Made by a program: the position numbers and the translations under genes
Part shown: piece after piece, positions 7,213 through 15,368 of the stretch
How positions within the stretch are numbered: position 1 is the stretch's first letter
Layout: every line of letters begins with the position of its first letter
Source: Pseudomonadota bacterium
GTDB taxonomy: Bacteria > Pseudomonadota > Alphaproteobacteria > Sneathiellales > Sneathiellaceae
Assembly: GCA_024743055.1 (NCBI GenBank)
Contig: JANSXH010000010.1
Span: 124,001-188,000 of the forward strand
Length of the DNA stretch: 64,000 nucleotides
Direction of reading: 5' to 3'
The notes under the pieces: generated by a model
Database searches by the model: none
The model's input: the letters and a program-made list of their open reading frames with translations, nothing else
Told to the model about the DNA's origin: nothing

Positions 7213-8791
7213 GGGTCTCAAATGTGAACAATTCTCTCTCCCCGGAGATTCCCTTCATATCAAAGCGGCCGATGGATCGTACTTCTTGCGGAACGTGGGA
7301 GGCAACATCAGAGGACATCAGGATTGCTTGTCCTACATCCTTGCACACCTCGCCAATGCGTGCTGTTTCATTGGCCGCCGATCCAATCACCGTGAAATCC
7401 AGCCGGTCCTCGCTTCCGACATTTCCATACATCACATTCCCATAATGCAGACCGATTGAACATCCCAGGGGTATGTCATCCGGCTCTCCTTGCAATTTTT
7501 CCAAGGTGGCTTTGGCGGCCGTCAGGGCTTTTTCGCAGGCGTCATGGATTTCCTGCTCAGAGGTGTTACTGATCGGGAAGATCGCAAGAATCGCATCGCC
7601 GATAAATTTGAGGACATCTCCGCCATTTTCCACCACCGAGACGGCCGAGGCGTCAAAAAAGCGGTTCAATAGCTCCAGATATTTCTGCTGACCGAATTTC
7701 TCCGTGAGCATGGTGGAATCGCTGAGGTCACAAAAGTAAATAACGGCCTTGATGGTTTCTCCATCGCCTCTTTTGACCGATCCGTTCAGGACCTGATGCC
7801 CGGCGGATTTGCCGAGATAGGTCTCCAGAAGGGCTTGCGAATCCTGTTTGACCTTGTGAACTTCATACATCCGGCTAATCAAGGGGAGGGCTTCGAAAAT
7901 CTGGCCCAGATCCGAGGTGGAGAAGCCTTCCGGAGAATCGGAGGTCAAAGTGAGGTTATGAATAACGCCGTCGGAAAAGGGAAGGGGCAGGGCGACATAG
8001 TCGGTCGCGCCTTGTTCCTTCAACTCATCCATGATCGGAAATTCAAACTTCTCATCGACATTCAGTTTTTGCCGAATACCGCCGAGGCCTTCCGAGACCA
8101 GTTTCATCGGACTGGTCAGGTACATTTCATCTTGAAGGCTGCTATGTTTGATACTCAACTCCTCGACTTCGTCCTGATCCCGCGTCCAGATAAAACTTCG
8201 TCCCGCAATCAAGGGGTGGAGCTGGCGCAAGGCAACATTCAAGCGCACAACCGGGATACCGGTATCGACAAGCCGTCTTCCCAGCTGTTTGGTGAGCTCT
8301 ACATGGTTCTTTGCGCTCCAGGCACCGCGAATGAGCCAGTCTACGAGAGTTCTGGGCTCTGACATCATAAAACGGGGTGCTAGGAACTTTTCCTCTTCTT
8401 CGCCAACCAGCCATTTATCGATGGCCTCGCCATAAAAGGCGATGTAATTCCGGACAGGGTCCCCTTCGAACAAAGGTTTTTCATAGGACCAGGCGGCTTG
8501 TTCAATAACCTCGTCATCGATTTTGACGGACCAGTGGGAAGCGTTCCCCTTGAACGGGCAAAAGGTTCGGAAGTCGTTGCGGGTTAGATACTCCATGGCC
8601 ACGTCTTCGCGCGGGATGTAGTAAATCGGCACATGATGGGTTTCATGGACGATCAGGGCACCCGTCGTATCGATCAGGCAAACCGATCCTTTAAACCCTC
8701 GAATCCTGTTCGGGGCAGGTTCAACTGAAATGCTGTAATTACTATTGGCATTGGATTTATCGTCTGAAACAAGCGCTGTAACCGCTGTCAT
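7199..8791 (-). CDS. DUF427 - sensor - class III adenylate cyclase fusion
   Basis: A 530-residue protein with an uncommon architecture. Residues about 35-130 form a DUF427 domain (YIPREDVAMEYL, then TFCPFKGNASHW with the CPFKG motif at 78-82). Residues about 145-330 correspond to the N-terminal region of the adjacent cyclase. Residues about 345-520 are a class III cyclase domain with metal Asp residues D355 and D399, substrate Lys/Asp K395 and D465, and transition-state N474 and R478, so it is predicted to be an active adenylate cyclase. No transmembrane segment is seen. DUF427 has no settled biochemical function; here it could act as a regulatory or ligand-sensing module. The gene is directly upstream of, and overlaps, its paralogue. 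Confidence 0.9.
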   Translation of the reverse strand: MTAVTALVSDDKSNANSNYSISVEPAPNRIRGFKGSVCLIDTTGALIVHETHHVPIYYIPREDVAMEYLTRNDFRTFCPFKGNASHWSVKIDDEVIEQAAWSYEKPLFEGDPVRNYIAFYGEAIDKWLVGEEEEKFLAPRFMMSEPRTLVDWLIRGAWSAKNHVELTKQLGRRLVDTGIPVVRLNVALRQLHPLIAGRSFIWTRDQDEVEELSIKHSSLQDEMYLTSPMKLVSEGLGGIRQKLNVDEKFEFPIMDELKEQGATDYVALPLPFSDGVIHNLTLTSDSPEGFSTSDLGQIFEALPLISRMYEVHKVKQDSQALLETYLGKSAGHQVLNGSVKRGDGETIKAVIYFCDLSDSTMLTEKFGQQKYLELLNRFFDASAVSVVENGGDVLKFIGDAILAIFPISNTSEQEIHDACEKALTAAKATLEKLQGEPDDIPLGCSIGLHYGNVMYGNVGSEDRLDFTVIGSAANETARIGEVCKDVGQAILMSSDVASHVPQEVRSIGRFDMKGISGERELFTFETHGSR

Positions 8792-8892
8792 CCTTACTTC
8801 CCCACAATGAATTTGCCCCTTAACAGATAGGCAAATTCAATGAGAATACAAGTGTATATAGGCGGCCTGTCGACGACAAAGTCGGGGAAATG

Positions 8893-9531
8893 TCAGATGG
8901 CGACGTCCGGATTCAGGCTGTATTTCCCAAGGTAAGAGCCGCTGGCGAGGATATGCCCTTCCATGGCTGCCAGGGCGTCCTGACCCGTGAAGGACCCGTA
9001 CAGTCCGAGACTTTCGACATCAAGGGCGTAGACCGTAAAATGATAATTATGGACAATGCTGTCATTCCAGGGCGGGCAGGGGCCGTCATATCCGCCATAG
9101 TCTCCGGCCATATCCGGATCACCCGCAAACCAGTCCGTGTAGTTGTTAACCCCTGTCACGCCATAAAGCTTTTTGCCGGGAGTTTTCCCCTTCGCGGTCA
9201 CCCCATCACTGAGCTCGCCCTCGGCGAGGCTTGAATAATTTCCCGGAATGTCGACCAGCACCAGATGATAAAAATCGACCCGCGGCAGGGACGCCGGTAC
9301 AGTTTTTCCTTCTTGGTTCACATCCTCACCGGAGGAGGGGACATCCGTGTCATGACAGATAAGCGCGAAGGATCTGGTACCTGCAGGAATATCGGACCAG
9401 TTCATGGCCGGACTCAGGTTATCGCTCAAGGCAACATGCTCGGTCGCATCCGGAACCCCAAAGGCAAATTTTCCGGGAATTTTGTCGCCGTTGTTCCATC
9501 CTTCGACGGTGAGTTTCATGGAGGCTGTCAT
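8893..9531 (-). CDS. PEBP family protein (YbhB/YbcL type)
   Basis: From the ATG at 9531 (AGGA about 9 bases upstream) the protein has 212 residues. It belongs to the phosphatidylethanolamine-binding/Raf kinase inhibitor-like family. The conserved core includes LSPAMNW, FALICHDTDVP, VDFYHLVLVDIP and GPCPPW followed by HNYHFTVYALDV, which build the anion-binding pocket. At 212 residues it is longer than the roughly 160-residue E. coli YbhB, because of insertions near NQEGKTVPASLP and around GVNNYTDWFAGDPDMAGDYG. Three evenly spaced palindromes lie just upstream of the start. Ligand and role are unknown. Confidence 0.9.
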   Translation of the reverse strand: MTASMKLTVEGWNNGDKIPGKFAFGVPDATEHVALSDNLSPAMNWSDIPAGTRSFALICHDTDVPSSGEDVNQEGKTVPASLPRVDFYHLVLVDIPGNYSSLAEGELSDGVTAKGKTPGKKLYGVTGVNNYTDWFAGDPDMAGDYGGYDGPCPPWNDSIVHNYHFTVYALDVESLGLYGSFTGQDALAAMEGHILASGSYLGKYSLNPDVAI

Positions 9532-9547
9532 GTTTCTTATCCTTAAA

Positions 9548-9589
9548 TCTATATAGAGAAACATCTATATAGAGAATCTTCTATATAGA
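9548..9589 (-). promoter_or_regulatory. Triple palindromic operator-like array upstream of the PEBP gene
   Basis: The perfect palindrome TCTATATAGA occurs three times, at 9548-9557, 9564-9573 and 9580-9589, with start-to-start spacing of exactly 16 bases. Copies two and three also form a larger perfect inverted repeat with 14-base arms (AACATCTATATAGA) and a six-base centre. The array begins 17 bases upstream of the PEBP ATG, where a repressor would block transcription or translation. The binding protein is not known. Confidence 0.65.
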
Positions 9590-9636
9590 TGTTGTTTGCT
9601 CAGATATTACCAAAAGAGCGAATTGGCGTAAATCCA

Positions 9637-11190
9637 TTAGGGTCGATATGAGAACGTCACGGGTCCCTTCAGGCTGTCCAGCTTCGGCCCGATCCAGTCG
9701 ATCCATTGACAGAGGGCCGGGCGGGTCTCCCGCGGATCGATGACCTCATGAACATTGAAGCTTTCTGCCCTTGGGAAGGGTGATTGCTGCGCCGCCAGGT
9801 CGGCTTCAAGCTCGGCCCGCAAGGCTTCCGGATTATCAGAGGCCTCAATCTGGCGGCGAAAGGCGACGGCGACCCCGCCCTCAACCGGTAGTGCCCCCAT
9901 TTCCGCGCTCGGCCAGGCCAGAACATATCCCTCATCACTAAAATGCGCCGCGGCCGCAACACCGAAGGTTTTCTTGATTATCACCGTTGCCCAGGGGACG
10001 ACGGACATGACCGCGGCGGCCACCGCAGAGGTGCCGTATTTAATCGTCCCGTCTTTTTCCGATTCCGGGCCGATCATGAAACCCGGCTCATCGGTGAAGT
10101 TGATGATGGGAATATGAAAGGTATCGCAAAGCTCAATGAACCGGCGCACTTTCTGCGCGGCATTGGCCCCCATGGCGCCGGCGTAGAAGCGACAGTCATT
10201 TCCGATAACGCCTACGGAATGGCCATTGAGGCGAGCGAAGCCGGTGATGAGACTGGGGCCATAGGCCTTGCCCATCTCAAAAAAGCTGCCCGTATCAATG
10301 ACCATTTTAATGAGCTTGCGCATATCAAACGGTTGGCGACGGTTGCGGGGGACGATCGACAGCAGCTTTTCATCGCGGCGCTCCGGAGAATCTTCCGTCT
10401 CAACCTTCTCCGCCAACTCCCAGACGTTTGACGGCAGATAGCTCAGAAAGGTCTGGATCTGATCAAAGGCGTCTTCCTCATCCTTAGCGACATTGGCGGC
10501 CACGGCGTTCTTGCTATGAACCTGTACCCCGCCCAATTCCTCCTTGGTCATTTTGATATCAAGGGCCCGATCGACAAGGGCCGGACCGGCGATCAGGATC
10601 TGAGCTGTCTCCTTTGTCATGACAGAAAAATGTGAGGCCGCAAAACGCGCCGCGGGAAACCCGGCAACCGGGCCGAGGGCGGCAGAAGCGACCGGAACCT
10701 CCCCCATGATTTTTGCGATGGAGAGAAATCTGGGTTTCTCATACACGGGACTGCCAACCGTTCCAGATCCCCCCTTGCCCTTTGCGACACTGCCGCCCCC
10801 GCCCTCCAGCATCCGGACAAGGGGGACACGGAACTGGCTGGCCAGCTCCTCGGCATAGACACTTTTACGCAAACCGGCGGCATTAGGGGAGCCGCCCTTT
10901 AAGGTGAAATCCTCTCCGCCCACAGCAACTGCCCGGCCATTAATTTTACCAAGACCCGTGATGTAATTCGCAGGCGAGAAGGACGTGAGATTGCCCTGAT
11001 CATCCCGTTCGGCAGACCCGGCGATGCGGCCATGCTCCTGGAAGGTATCTGGGTCCAGAACGCCGTCTATCCGCTCCCGAATGGTCAGGCGTCCTTTTGA
11101 ATGCTGAACAGCGACAGCATCCTTGCCGCCTTGTTCCTGCGCCAGCTGGCGCATTTTTTCGATTTCTTGGGCTTCTTTTTCCCAGCTCAT
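9637..11190 (-). CDS. Acyl-CoA carboxylase carboxyltransferase (beta) subunit
   Basis: From the ATG at 11190 (AAGGGA upstream) the protein has 517 residues, typical of carboxyltransferase subunits of propionyl-CoA and related acyl-CoA carboxylases. It has the two crotonase-like halves, with KGRLTIRERID near the N-terminus, EGGGGSV and GPVAGFPAA in the first half, and GFMIGPESE, KKTFGVAAAAHF and WPSAEMGALPVEGGVAVAF in the second. The enzyme moves a carboxyl group from biotin to an acyl-CoA; it needs a biotin carboxylase/biotin carrier subunit, which is not in this window. A TetR regulator lies just upstream on the same strand. Substrate (propionyl-, methylcrotonyl- or geranyl-CoA) cannot be fixed from the sequence. 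Confidence 0.88.
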   Translation of the reverse strand: MSWEKEAQEIEKMRQLAQEQGGKDAVAVQHSKGRLTIRERIDGVLDPDTFQEHGRIAGSAERDDQGNLTSFSPANYITGLGKINGRAVAVGGEDFTLKGGSPNAAGLRKSVYAEELASQFRVPLVRMLEGGGGSVAKGKGGSGTVGSPVYEKPRFLSIAKIMGEVPVASAALGPVAGFPAARFAASHFSVMTKETAQILIAGPALVDRALDIKMTKEELGGVQVHSKNAVAANVAKDEEDAFDQIQTFLSYLPSNVWELAEKVETEDSPERRDEKLLSIVPRNRRQPFDMRKLIKMVIDTGSFFEMGKAYGPSLITGFARLNGHSVGVIGNDCRFYAGAMGANAAQKVRRFIELCDTFHIPIINFTDEPGFMIGPESEKDGTIKYGTSAVAAAVMSVVPWATVIIKKTFGVAAAAHFSDEGYVLAWPSAEMGALPVEGGVAVAFRRQIEASDNPEALRAELEADLAAQQSPFPRAESFNVHEVIDPRETRPALCQWIDWIGPKLDSLKGPVTFSYRP

Positions 11191-11215
11191 GGCATGTCCC
11201 TTACGTATCTTCGAT

Positions 11216-11228
11216 TTAACAATGTTAA
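11216..11228. promoter_or_regulatory. Short inverted repeat upstream of the carboxyltransferase gene
   Basis: TTAACAATGTTAA is an inverted repeat with five-base arms and a three-base centre, 26 bases upstream of the carboxyltransferase start and between that gene and the tetR gene. It could be an operator for the neighbouring TetR protein. It is short, so chance is possible. Confidence 0.3.
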
Positions 11229-11291
11229 GGGATTGAGAAGGGATAGGAAAGGGACGCAGTATCAATTTACCGGATTTTGAAACCCAGTCAC

Positions 11292-11951
11292 CTACAGTTG
11301 CTTTCTAAGCTCGTCCTCCATGGCCTGTCGGGTTTCCGCATCCAGATAGGGGGTGATAATGGCGAAGACCTGAAAGGCACCGGAGGTGATCTCTTCCTGG
11401 GAGATCTCATCATCCGATTTTTCCACCTGCAAAAAGCGGATCCAGTTTAGCGCAATGATCCATACATTCGTGGACAGCATCTCCGCATCCTTCTGGGTCA
11501 GCTTGGGCGCGCCATCATGACGCTGCTTTGATGCCTCCAGAAAAGCGGATTTCAGAAAGGCAAGGGTGAGTTTGCGCCGCGCGACATAAAGAGACTGTAG
11601 CTCCGGATCATTGCGCAGGAGCTGAACCATATTGCCATAGAAGAACCGGTAGTCCCAGACAACTGACATCCAGCTCTTAAGGATATTTACAAGCTGTGCC
11701 TCGGGCGGCAGCTCTTTTTGCTGAATGGCAAGAGCCTGTTCTGTCGCCAGGTTGATTTCCGGAAAAATCGCCCGGATAATCTCTTCCTTGTTTTTGAAAT
11801 GGTAATAGAGATTTCCGGGACTGATGCCGAGATGGGCAGCAATCCTGTTGGTCCCGACATTGGCAGCCCCATGCTCGTTAAAGAGATCCTTGGCGGCCAG
11901 GATGATTTTTTCCCGATTTCCCAAAACAAAATCCTTTCGACCTTTACCCAT
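11292..11951 (-). CDS. TetR/AcrR-family transcriptional regulator
   Basis: A 219-residue TetR-type repressor. The DNA-binding domain is at residues about 12-60 (ILAAKDLFNEHG, then GTNRIAAHLGISPGNLYYHF as the helix-turn-helix). The all-helical ligand-binding domain follows and includes YRFFYGNMVQLLRND. The gene is divergent from the lipoprotein hydrolase gene at 12048 and upstream of the acyl-CoA carboxyltransferase gene on its own strand, so it could control either. Several relatives with this C-terminal pattern sense acyl-CoA or lipid ligands; that is only an inference here. Confidence 0.9.
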   Translation of the reverse strand: MGKGRKDFVLGNREKIILAAKDLFNEHGAANVGTNRIAAHLGISPGNLYYHFKNKEEIIRAIFPEINLATEQALAIQQKELPPEAQLVNILKSWMSVVWDYRFFYGNMVQLLRNDPELQSLYVARRKLTLAFLKSAFLEASKQRHDGAPKLTQKDAEMLSTNVWIIALNWIRFLQVEKSDDEISQEEITSGAFQVFAIITPYLDAETRQAMEDELRKQL

Positions 11952-11981
11952 ATCGCCAAAAAAGAAATTTCGAAAGCCATA

Positions 11982-12011
11982 TTGACATAATTAGAATAAA
12001 GTATCTAGTAT
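11982..12011 (+). promoter_or_regulatory. Putative sigma-70-type promoter
   Basis: TTGACA at 11982-11987 and TAGTAT at 12006-12011 are separated by 18 bases, between the divergent TetR gene and the lipoprotein hydrolase gene. The AAGTATC/TAGTATC direct repeat overlapping the -10 element could be a regulator contact site. The position is right for transcription of the gene starting at 12048. Confidence 0.5.
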
Positions 12012-12047
12012 CTAAAAATCAAATAAATAGAGATAATGAGGGACCAC

Positions 12048-13772
12048 ATGCGTTTGATGCCGGCACTGTTAATTTTTTGCGGCCTGATCGTCACAGGATG
12101 CGAAGAGGCACCAACTGAACAAAGTACAAATGAGCCTTCTGCTAACGACAGCTTACGGGCGCATTCAGCGGAATTTAAAAAGGGTGTTGTCCAGGTTGCA
12201 GATAATGTCCACGTCGCCATTGGGTATGGATTGGCTAATTCCATCCTCATTGAGGGGACAGATGGCGTGATCGTCGTCGATACCACTGAAAGCGTTGGGG
12301 TGGCGCGCAAGGTGAAGGCGGAATTTGACAAGATCACTGACAAACCGGTCAAAGCCATCATCTATACCCATAATCATGCAGATCATGTGCTGGGATCCGG
12401 GGTGTTTGTGGGAGACGATAACCCCGAAATCTACAGCTATGTGACCACACCAGAACATATCGATAAAATTCTTCAGGTGATCCGGCCGATCATCTACAAA
12501 CGCTCCATGCGTCAGTTTGGGACGTTCCTGCCAAAGGAGGCCCGCGTCAACGCCGGGATCTCCCTGTTCCTTGATCAGGGCCCGGACACTTTGGTGGATC
12601 TGAGACGCCCAACGAAGACATTTTCCGGGGAAATGACGGAGATAGAAGTCGCTGGTGTTAAAATGGAGCTGCATTTTGCACCGGGAGAAACGCCAGACCA
12701 GATATTCGTTTGGCTTCCGGATCAGAAAATCCTCCTGCCCGGAGACAATTATTATCATAGCTTCCCCAATCTCTACGCTATTCGGGGAACGTCTTATCGA
12801 GACGTTATGGACTGGGTGAGGAGCCTGGATAAAATGCGGGCGTTGAAACCGGAGATTTTGGTCCCGAGCCATACCCGCCCGGTTGTGGGTCAGGAGCGCA
12901 TCTATCAAAACCTGACAGATTACCGTGATGCCATTCAGTATATCCATGACCAAACCGTCAAAGCGATGAATGACGGGCTGGATCTGAGGGAAATTGTAGA
13001 AAAGGTCAAGCTGCCACCGCACCTGGCGCAAAAGCCCTATTTACAGGAATTTTATGGCCGTGTGGACTGGTCTGTCCGCTCTGTATTTACCGGATATCTC
13101 GGCTGGTTTGGCGGCAATGCTACGGATCTGGAGGCCTTGCCGAAGAGGACGGAAGCAGACAATATGGCCAACCTCGCAGGCGGGGTTGAAACTTTGCGGG
13201 CGAATGCTGTTCAGGCCTTTGATAACGGACAATTGCAATGGGCCCTGCAGCTGACCGATTATCTGCTTGTCCTGGACCCGGAAGATGAAGTGGCGGCAGA
13301 GACACGCATAAAAGCACTGACCAGCCTGGCGAAGGTTCAGATCAGTGCCAATAGCCGAAACTATTATCTGACTCAGGCGCTTGAGCAGAATGGGCTGAAG
13401 ATGGCAGAGCCTAATCCCGCGATGATCCCAGATGGCATGCTGGCATCCTTTCCGATTTCCCAATATATGCATGCCATGCGGGTCAGCCTGGACGCCGAAA
13501 AATCAGCGGATGTCGAGACAACGATCGGGTTTGACTTTACGGATACGGGAGAGAAATTTGGAATCCTCGTTCGAAAAGGTGTGGCTGAGGTGGTCAACGA
13601 ATTTCCGGAAAATCCAGATGCGACCCTTAGAACAGAGACATTTGTGTGGAAAGAGATTTTGGCCCGCCGGCGAAACGCTGCGATCGCATTTGCCTCAGGA
13701 GATGTTGAGATCGACGGCAGTATAATTGATATGCTGGCGTTTCTGTCTTTGTTTCAACCGCCAGAGAACTAG
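12048..13772 (+). CDS. Metallo-beta-lactamase-fold lipoprotein, alkyl/aryl-sulfatase-like
   Basis: From the ATG at 12048, chosen for its GAGGGA ribosome binding site over an ATG 12 bases upstream, the protein has 574 residues. It begins with a lipoprotein signal ending LIVTGC (lipid Cys at residue 18). The zinc-binding motif THNHADH (107-113) marks a metallo-beta-lactamase fold, and further ligands are likely in LLPGDNYYH and VPSHTRPV. A helical dimerisation region and a C-terminal SCP2-like lipid-binding domain (about 450-574) complete the layout known from SdsA1/BDS1-type alkylsulfatases. It is predicted to hydrolyse alkyl sulfates or similar esters outside the cytoplasmic membrane. The divergent TetR gene is a candidate regulator. 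Confidence 0.88.
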   Translation: MRLMPALLIFCGLIVTGCEEAPTEQSTNEPSANDSLRAHSAEFKKGVVQVADNVHVAIGYGLANSILIEGTDGVIVVDTTESVGVARKVKAEFDKITDKPVKAIIYTHNHADHVLGSGVFVGDDNPEIYSYVTTPEHIDKILQVIRPIIYKRSMRQFGTFLPKEARVNAGISLFLDQGPDTLVDLRRPTKTFSGEMTEIEVAGVKMELHFAPGETPDQIFVWLPDQKILLPGDNYYHSFPNLYAIRGTSYRDVMDWVRSLDKMRALKPEILVPSHTRPVVGQERIYQNLTDYRDAIQYIHDQTVKAMNDGLDLREIVEKVKLPPHLAQKPYLQEFYGRVDWSVRSVFTGYLGWFGGNATDLEALPKRTEADNMANLAGGVETLRANAVQAFDNGQLQWALQLTDYLLVLDPEDEVAAETRIKALTSLAKVQISANSRNYYLTQALEQNGLKMAEPNPAMIPDGMLASFPISQYMHAMRVSLDAEKSADVETTIGFDFTDTGEKFGILVRKGVAEVVNEFPENPDATLRTETFVWKEILARRRNAAIAFASGDVEIDGSIIDMLAFLSLFQPPEN

Positions 13773-13802
13773 GTTATTAATAGCCGGGTTTGATCTCGGC
13801 TG

Positions 13803-14213
13803 TTAGAGAGTGCTGTCGACGGGTTGTTGGGAGGTGTCCCTCACAGGCTCCTGAGCTTCGACGCCGGTATCACCGGAGCCTTTCAGGCCTTCCATTATCT
13901 GCTTGTTGACCGTGATAAGGGGGGCAAGTTCTGCTTCTCCCCGCATGGCCGGACCGCTATATCGTGCCACCCAGAGGGCAATGGAAAGAAGCTGGCCTTT
14001 GAGTTCCTTGGGTAAACCATTCTCCTCGGAAATCAGATCTTTCTGCAAAGTGAGCCAGAGTTGCTGATTTTTTGCAACGGCCCTTACTTTTGCCATTTGA
14101 TCGTCGGCCTCGGCTTCTTCCATAGCACGAGTGAGCATTGCGAAAGCCCGATACTCTCTTTGTTTCGGATTTTCTGTATTCTGATTAGCTTTTTGATAGG
14201 CAGCTACAGACAT
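13803..14213 (-). CDS. flaF: Flagellin biosynthesis regulator FlaF
   Basis: A 136-residue soluble protein with the FlaF pattern: AAYQKANQNTENPKQREYRA at the N-terminus, then NQQLWLTLQKDL and LPKELKGQLLSIALWV. In Caulobacter, FlaF is needed for flagellin synthesis and works with FlbT; it occurs only in Alphaproteobacteria. The C-terminus (from about residue 110) is polar and low in complexity. It is the last gene of the flagellin locus, 68 bases after the second flagellin gene. The convergent hydrolase gene ends 30 bases away with no convincing terminator between them. Confidence 0.88.
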   Translation of the reverse strand: MSVAAYQKANQNTENPKQREYRAFAMLTRAMEEAEADDQMAKVRAVAKNQQLWLTLQKDLISEENGLPKELKGQLLSIALWVARYSGPAMRGEAELAPLITVNKQIMEGLKGSGDTGVEAQEPVRDTSQQPVDSTL

Positions 14214-14281
14214 TCATTATTCTCATTCATTCCAATACTAGAAAAATATTATTTCTGAATATTCTTACGAAATACTTACTT

Positions 14282-15079
14282 TTACTGGAATAACTGAAGA
14301 ATAGACTGAGGCCGCGCATTGGCAATCGACAGGGACTGAATACCCAGCTGTTCTTTCGTCTGCAGAGCCTGCAAGGCCGCGCTGGCTTCCGCCAGATCTG
14401 CATCCACAAGAATACCCAAGCCTTCTTTCAGTTTATCTGTCAGCAACTGCGTAAATTCTGCCTGTCCGTCAAGACTGTTAGCTGACGTACCAAGTGCCGT
14501 GATAGCGTCCCCAACAAGGCCTTCCGCTGCTTGCACGGAGGCCAGAGAGGCAGCAGGGTTTGTCAGATCAAGTGCGGCGAGGCCAAGAGTTGCTACGCGT
14601 AAATCCTGATTGGCGACCGTCTGTGTGACGCCACCAAGCCCGGTCAATACGTCCAAGTCAGGGCTGACACCATCAATCAGGTTCACCCCGTTGAAGATGG
14701 TTGTATTCACGGTTGAGGTGATACCTGCAACCAGCGCATCCACTTCTTCCTGCAGAACAGCCACATCAAGGCCGTCATTAAAGGCCTGGGTCACTTTCAA
14801 ATTAATATCAATTAGAATATTTGATATCTGCAGCGCTCCGGCATTTGCCATGCTCACAGTTGCCTGCCCGAAGGTCAGACCTTCTTCAATGGCTTCAAGG
14901 CTGGCGATGTCGCCGCGCATGGCCTGAGCAATGGTGAAGGATGCCGGGTTGTCTTTTGGCTCGGCAACTTTCAGACCGGTTTCAATCTGTCGCTGAGTTT
15001 CGCTCAATGACGTTTGTGTCAACGACAAGGTACGCAACGCCGCCATGGCAGTTGTGTTTGTATTAATAGAAAGACCCAT
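14282..15079 (-). CDS. Flagellin
   Basis: From the ATG at 15079 (GGAGAA upstream) the protein has 265 residues. The N-terminal D0/D1 helices (SINTNTTAMAALRTLSLTQT, then ETGLKVAEPKDNPASFTIAQ) and C-terminal D1/D0 helices (FTQLLTDKLKEGLGILVDAD and TKEQLGIQSLSIANARPQSI) are conserved. The surface-exposed middle domain is very short, as is common in Alphaproteobacteria. It has no signal peptide, as expected for type III flagellar export. It is paralogous to the flagellin at 16262 and separated from it by a DUF1217 gene. Confidence 0.93.
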   Translation of the reverse strand: MGLSINTNTTAMAALRTLSLTQTSLSETQRQIETGLKVAEPKDNPASFTIAQAMRGDIASLEAIEEGLTFGQATVSMANAGALQISNILIDINLKVTQAFNDGLDVAVLQEEVDALVAGITSTVNTTIFNGVNLIDGVSPDLDVLTGLGGVTQTVANQDLRVATLGLAALDLTNPAASLASVQAAEGLVGDAITALGTSANSLDGQAEFTQLLTDKLKEGLGILVDADLAEASAALQALQTKEQLGIQSLSIANARPQSILQLFQ

Positions 15080-15368
15080 TTTAATTCTCCTGTAGTCTTG
15101 TCTCACGCAATCGATGAATTGCAATATTCACTCGCAACTACAGAAGCAAAGGGTGTGCCAGTTTTGAAAACTCGCAGAAAACTGGGAAAAAAGAGTGATT
15201 TATGTGGGGATTAGATCGGCAGAAATTGTCCTGAAAAGAGGAGGGTAGGAAAAAACTTCACGGCAGAAATAACCCTCTGGGCAGGCAAAATAGTGCCCTG
15301 TCCGCCGGGTATGGCAGAGGTCATAGTTGTTGAGAATTTAAAGCTTGTGGGAGGAAAGGGGTGATTAT

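Noticed and set aside
12165-13031. A 288-residue minus-strand frame opposite the lipoprotein hydrolase gene
   Set aside because: The hydrolase frame has a clear lipobox, zinc motif and full family layout, whereas the opposite frame has no recognisable domain and an atypical composition.
13773-13802. A possible bidirectional terminator between the hydrolase gene and flaF
   Set aside because: Only five-base arms (AGCCG/CGGCT) and no T-run are present, which is too weak to call.
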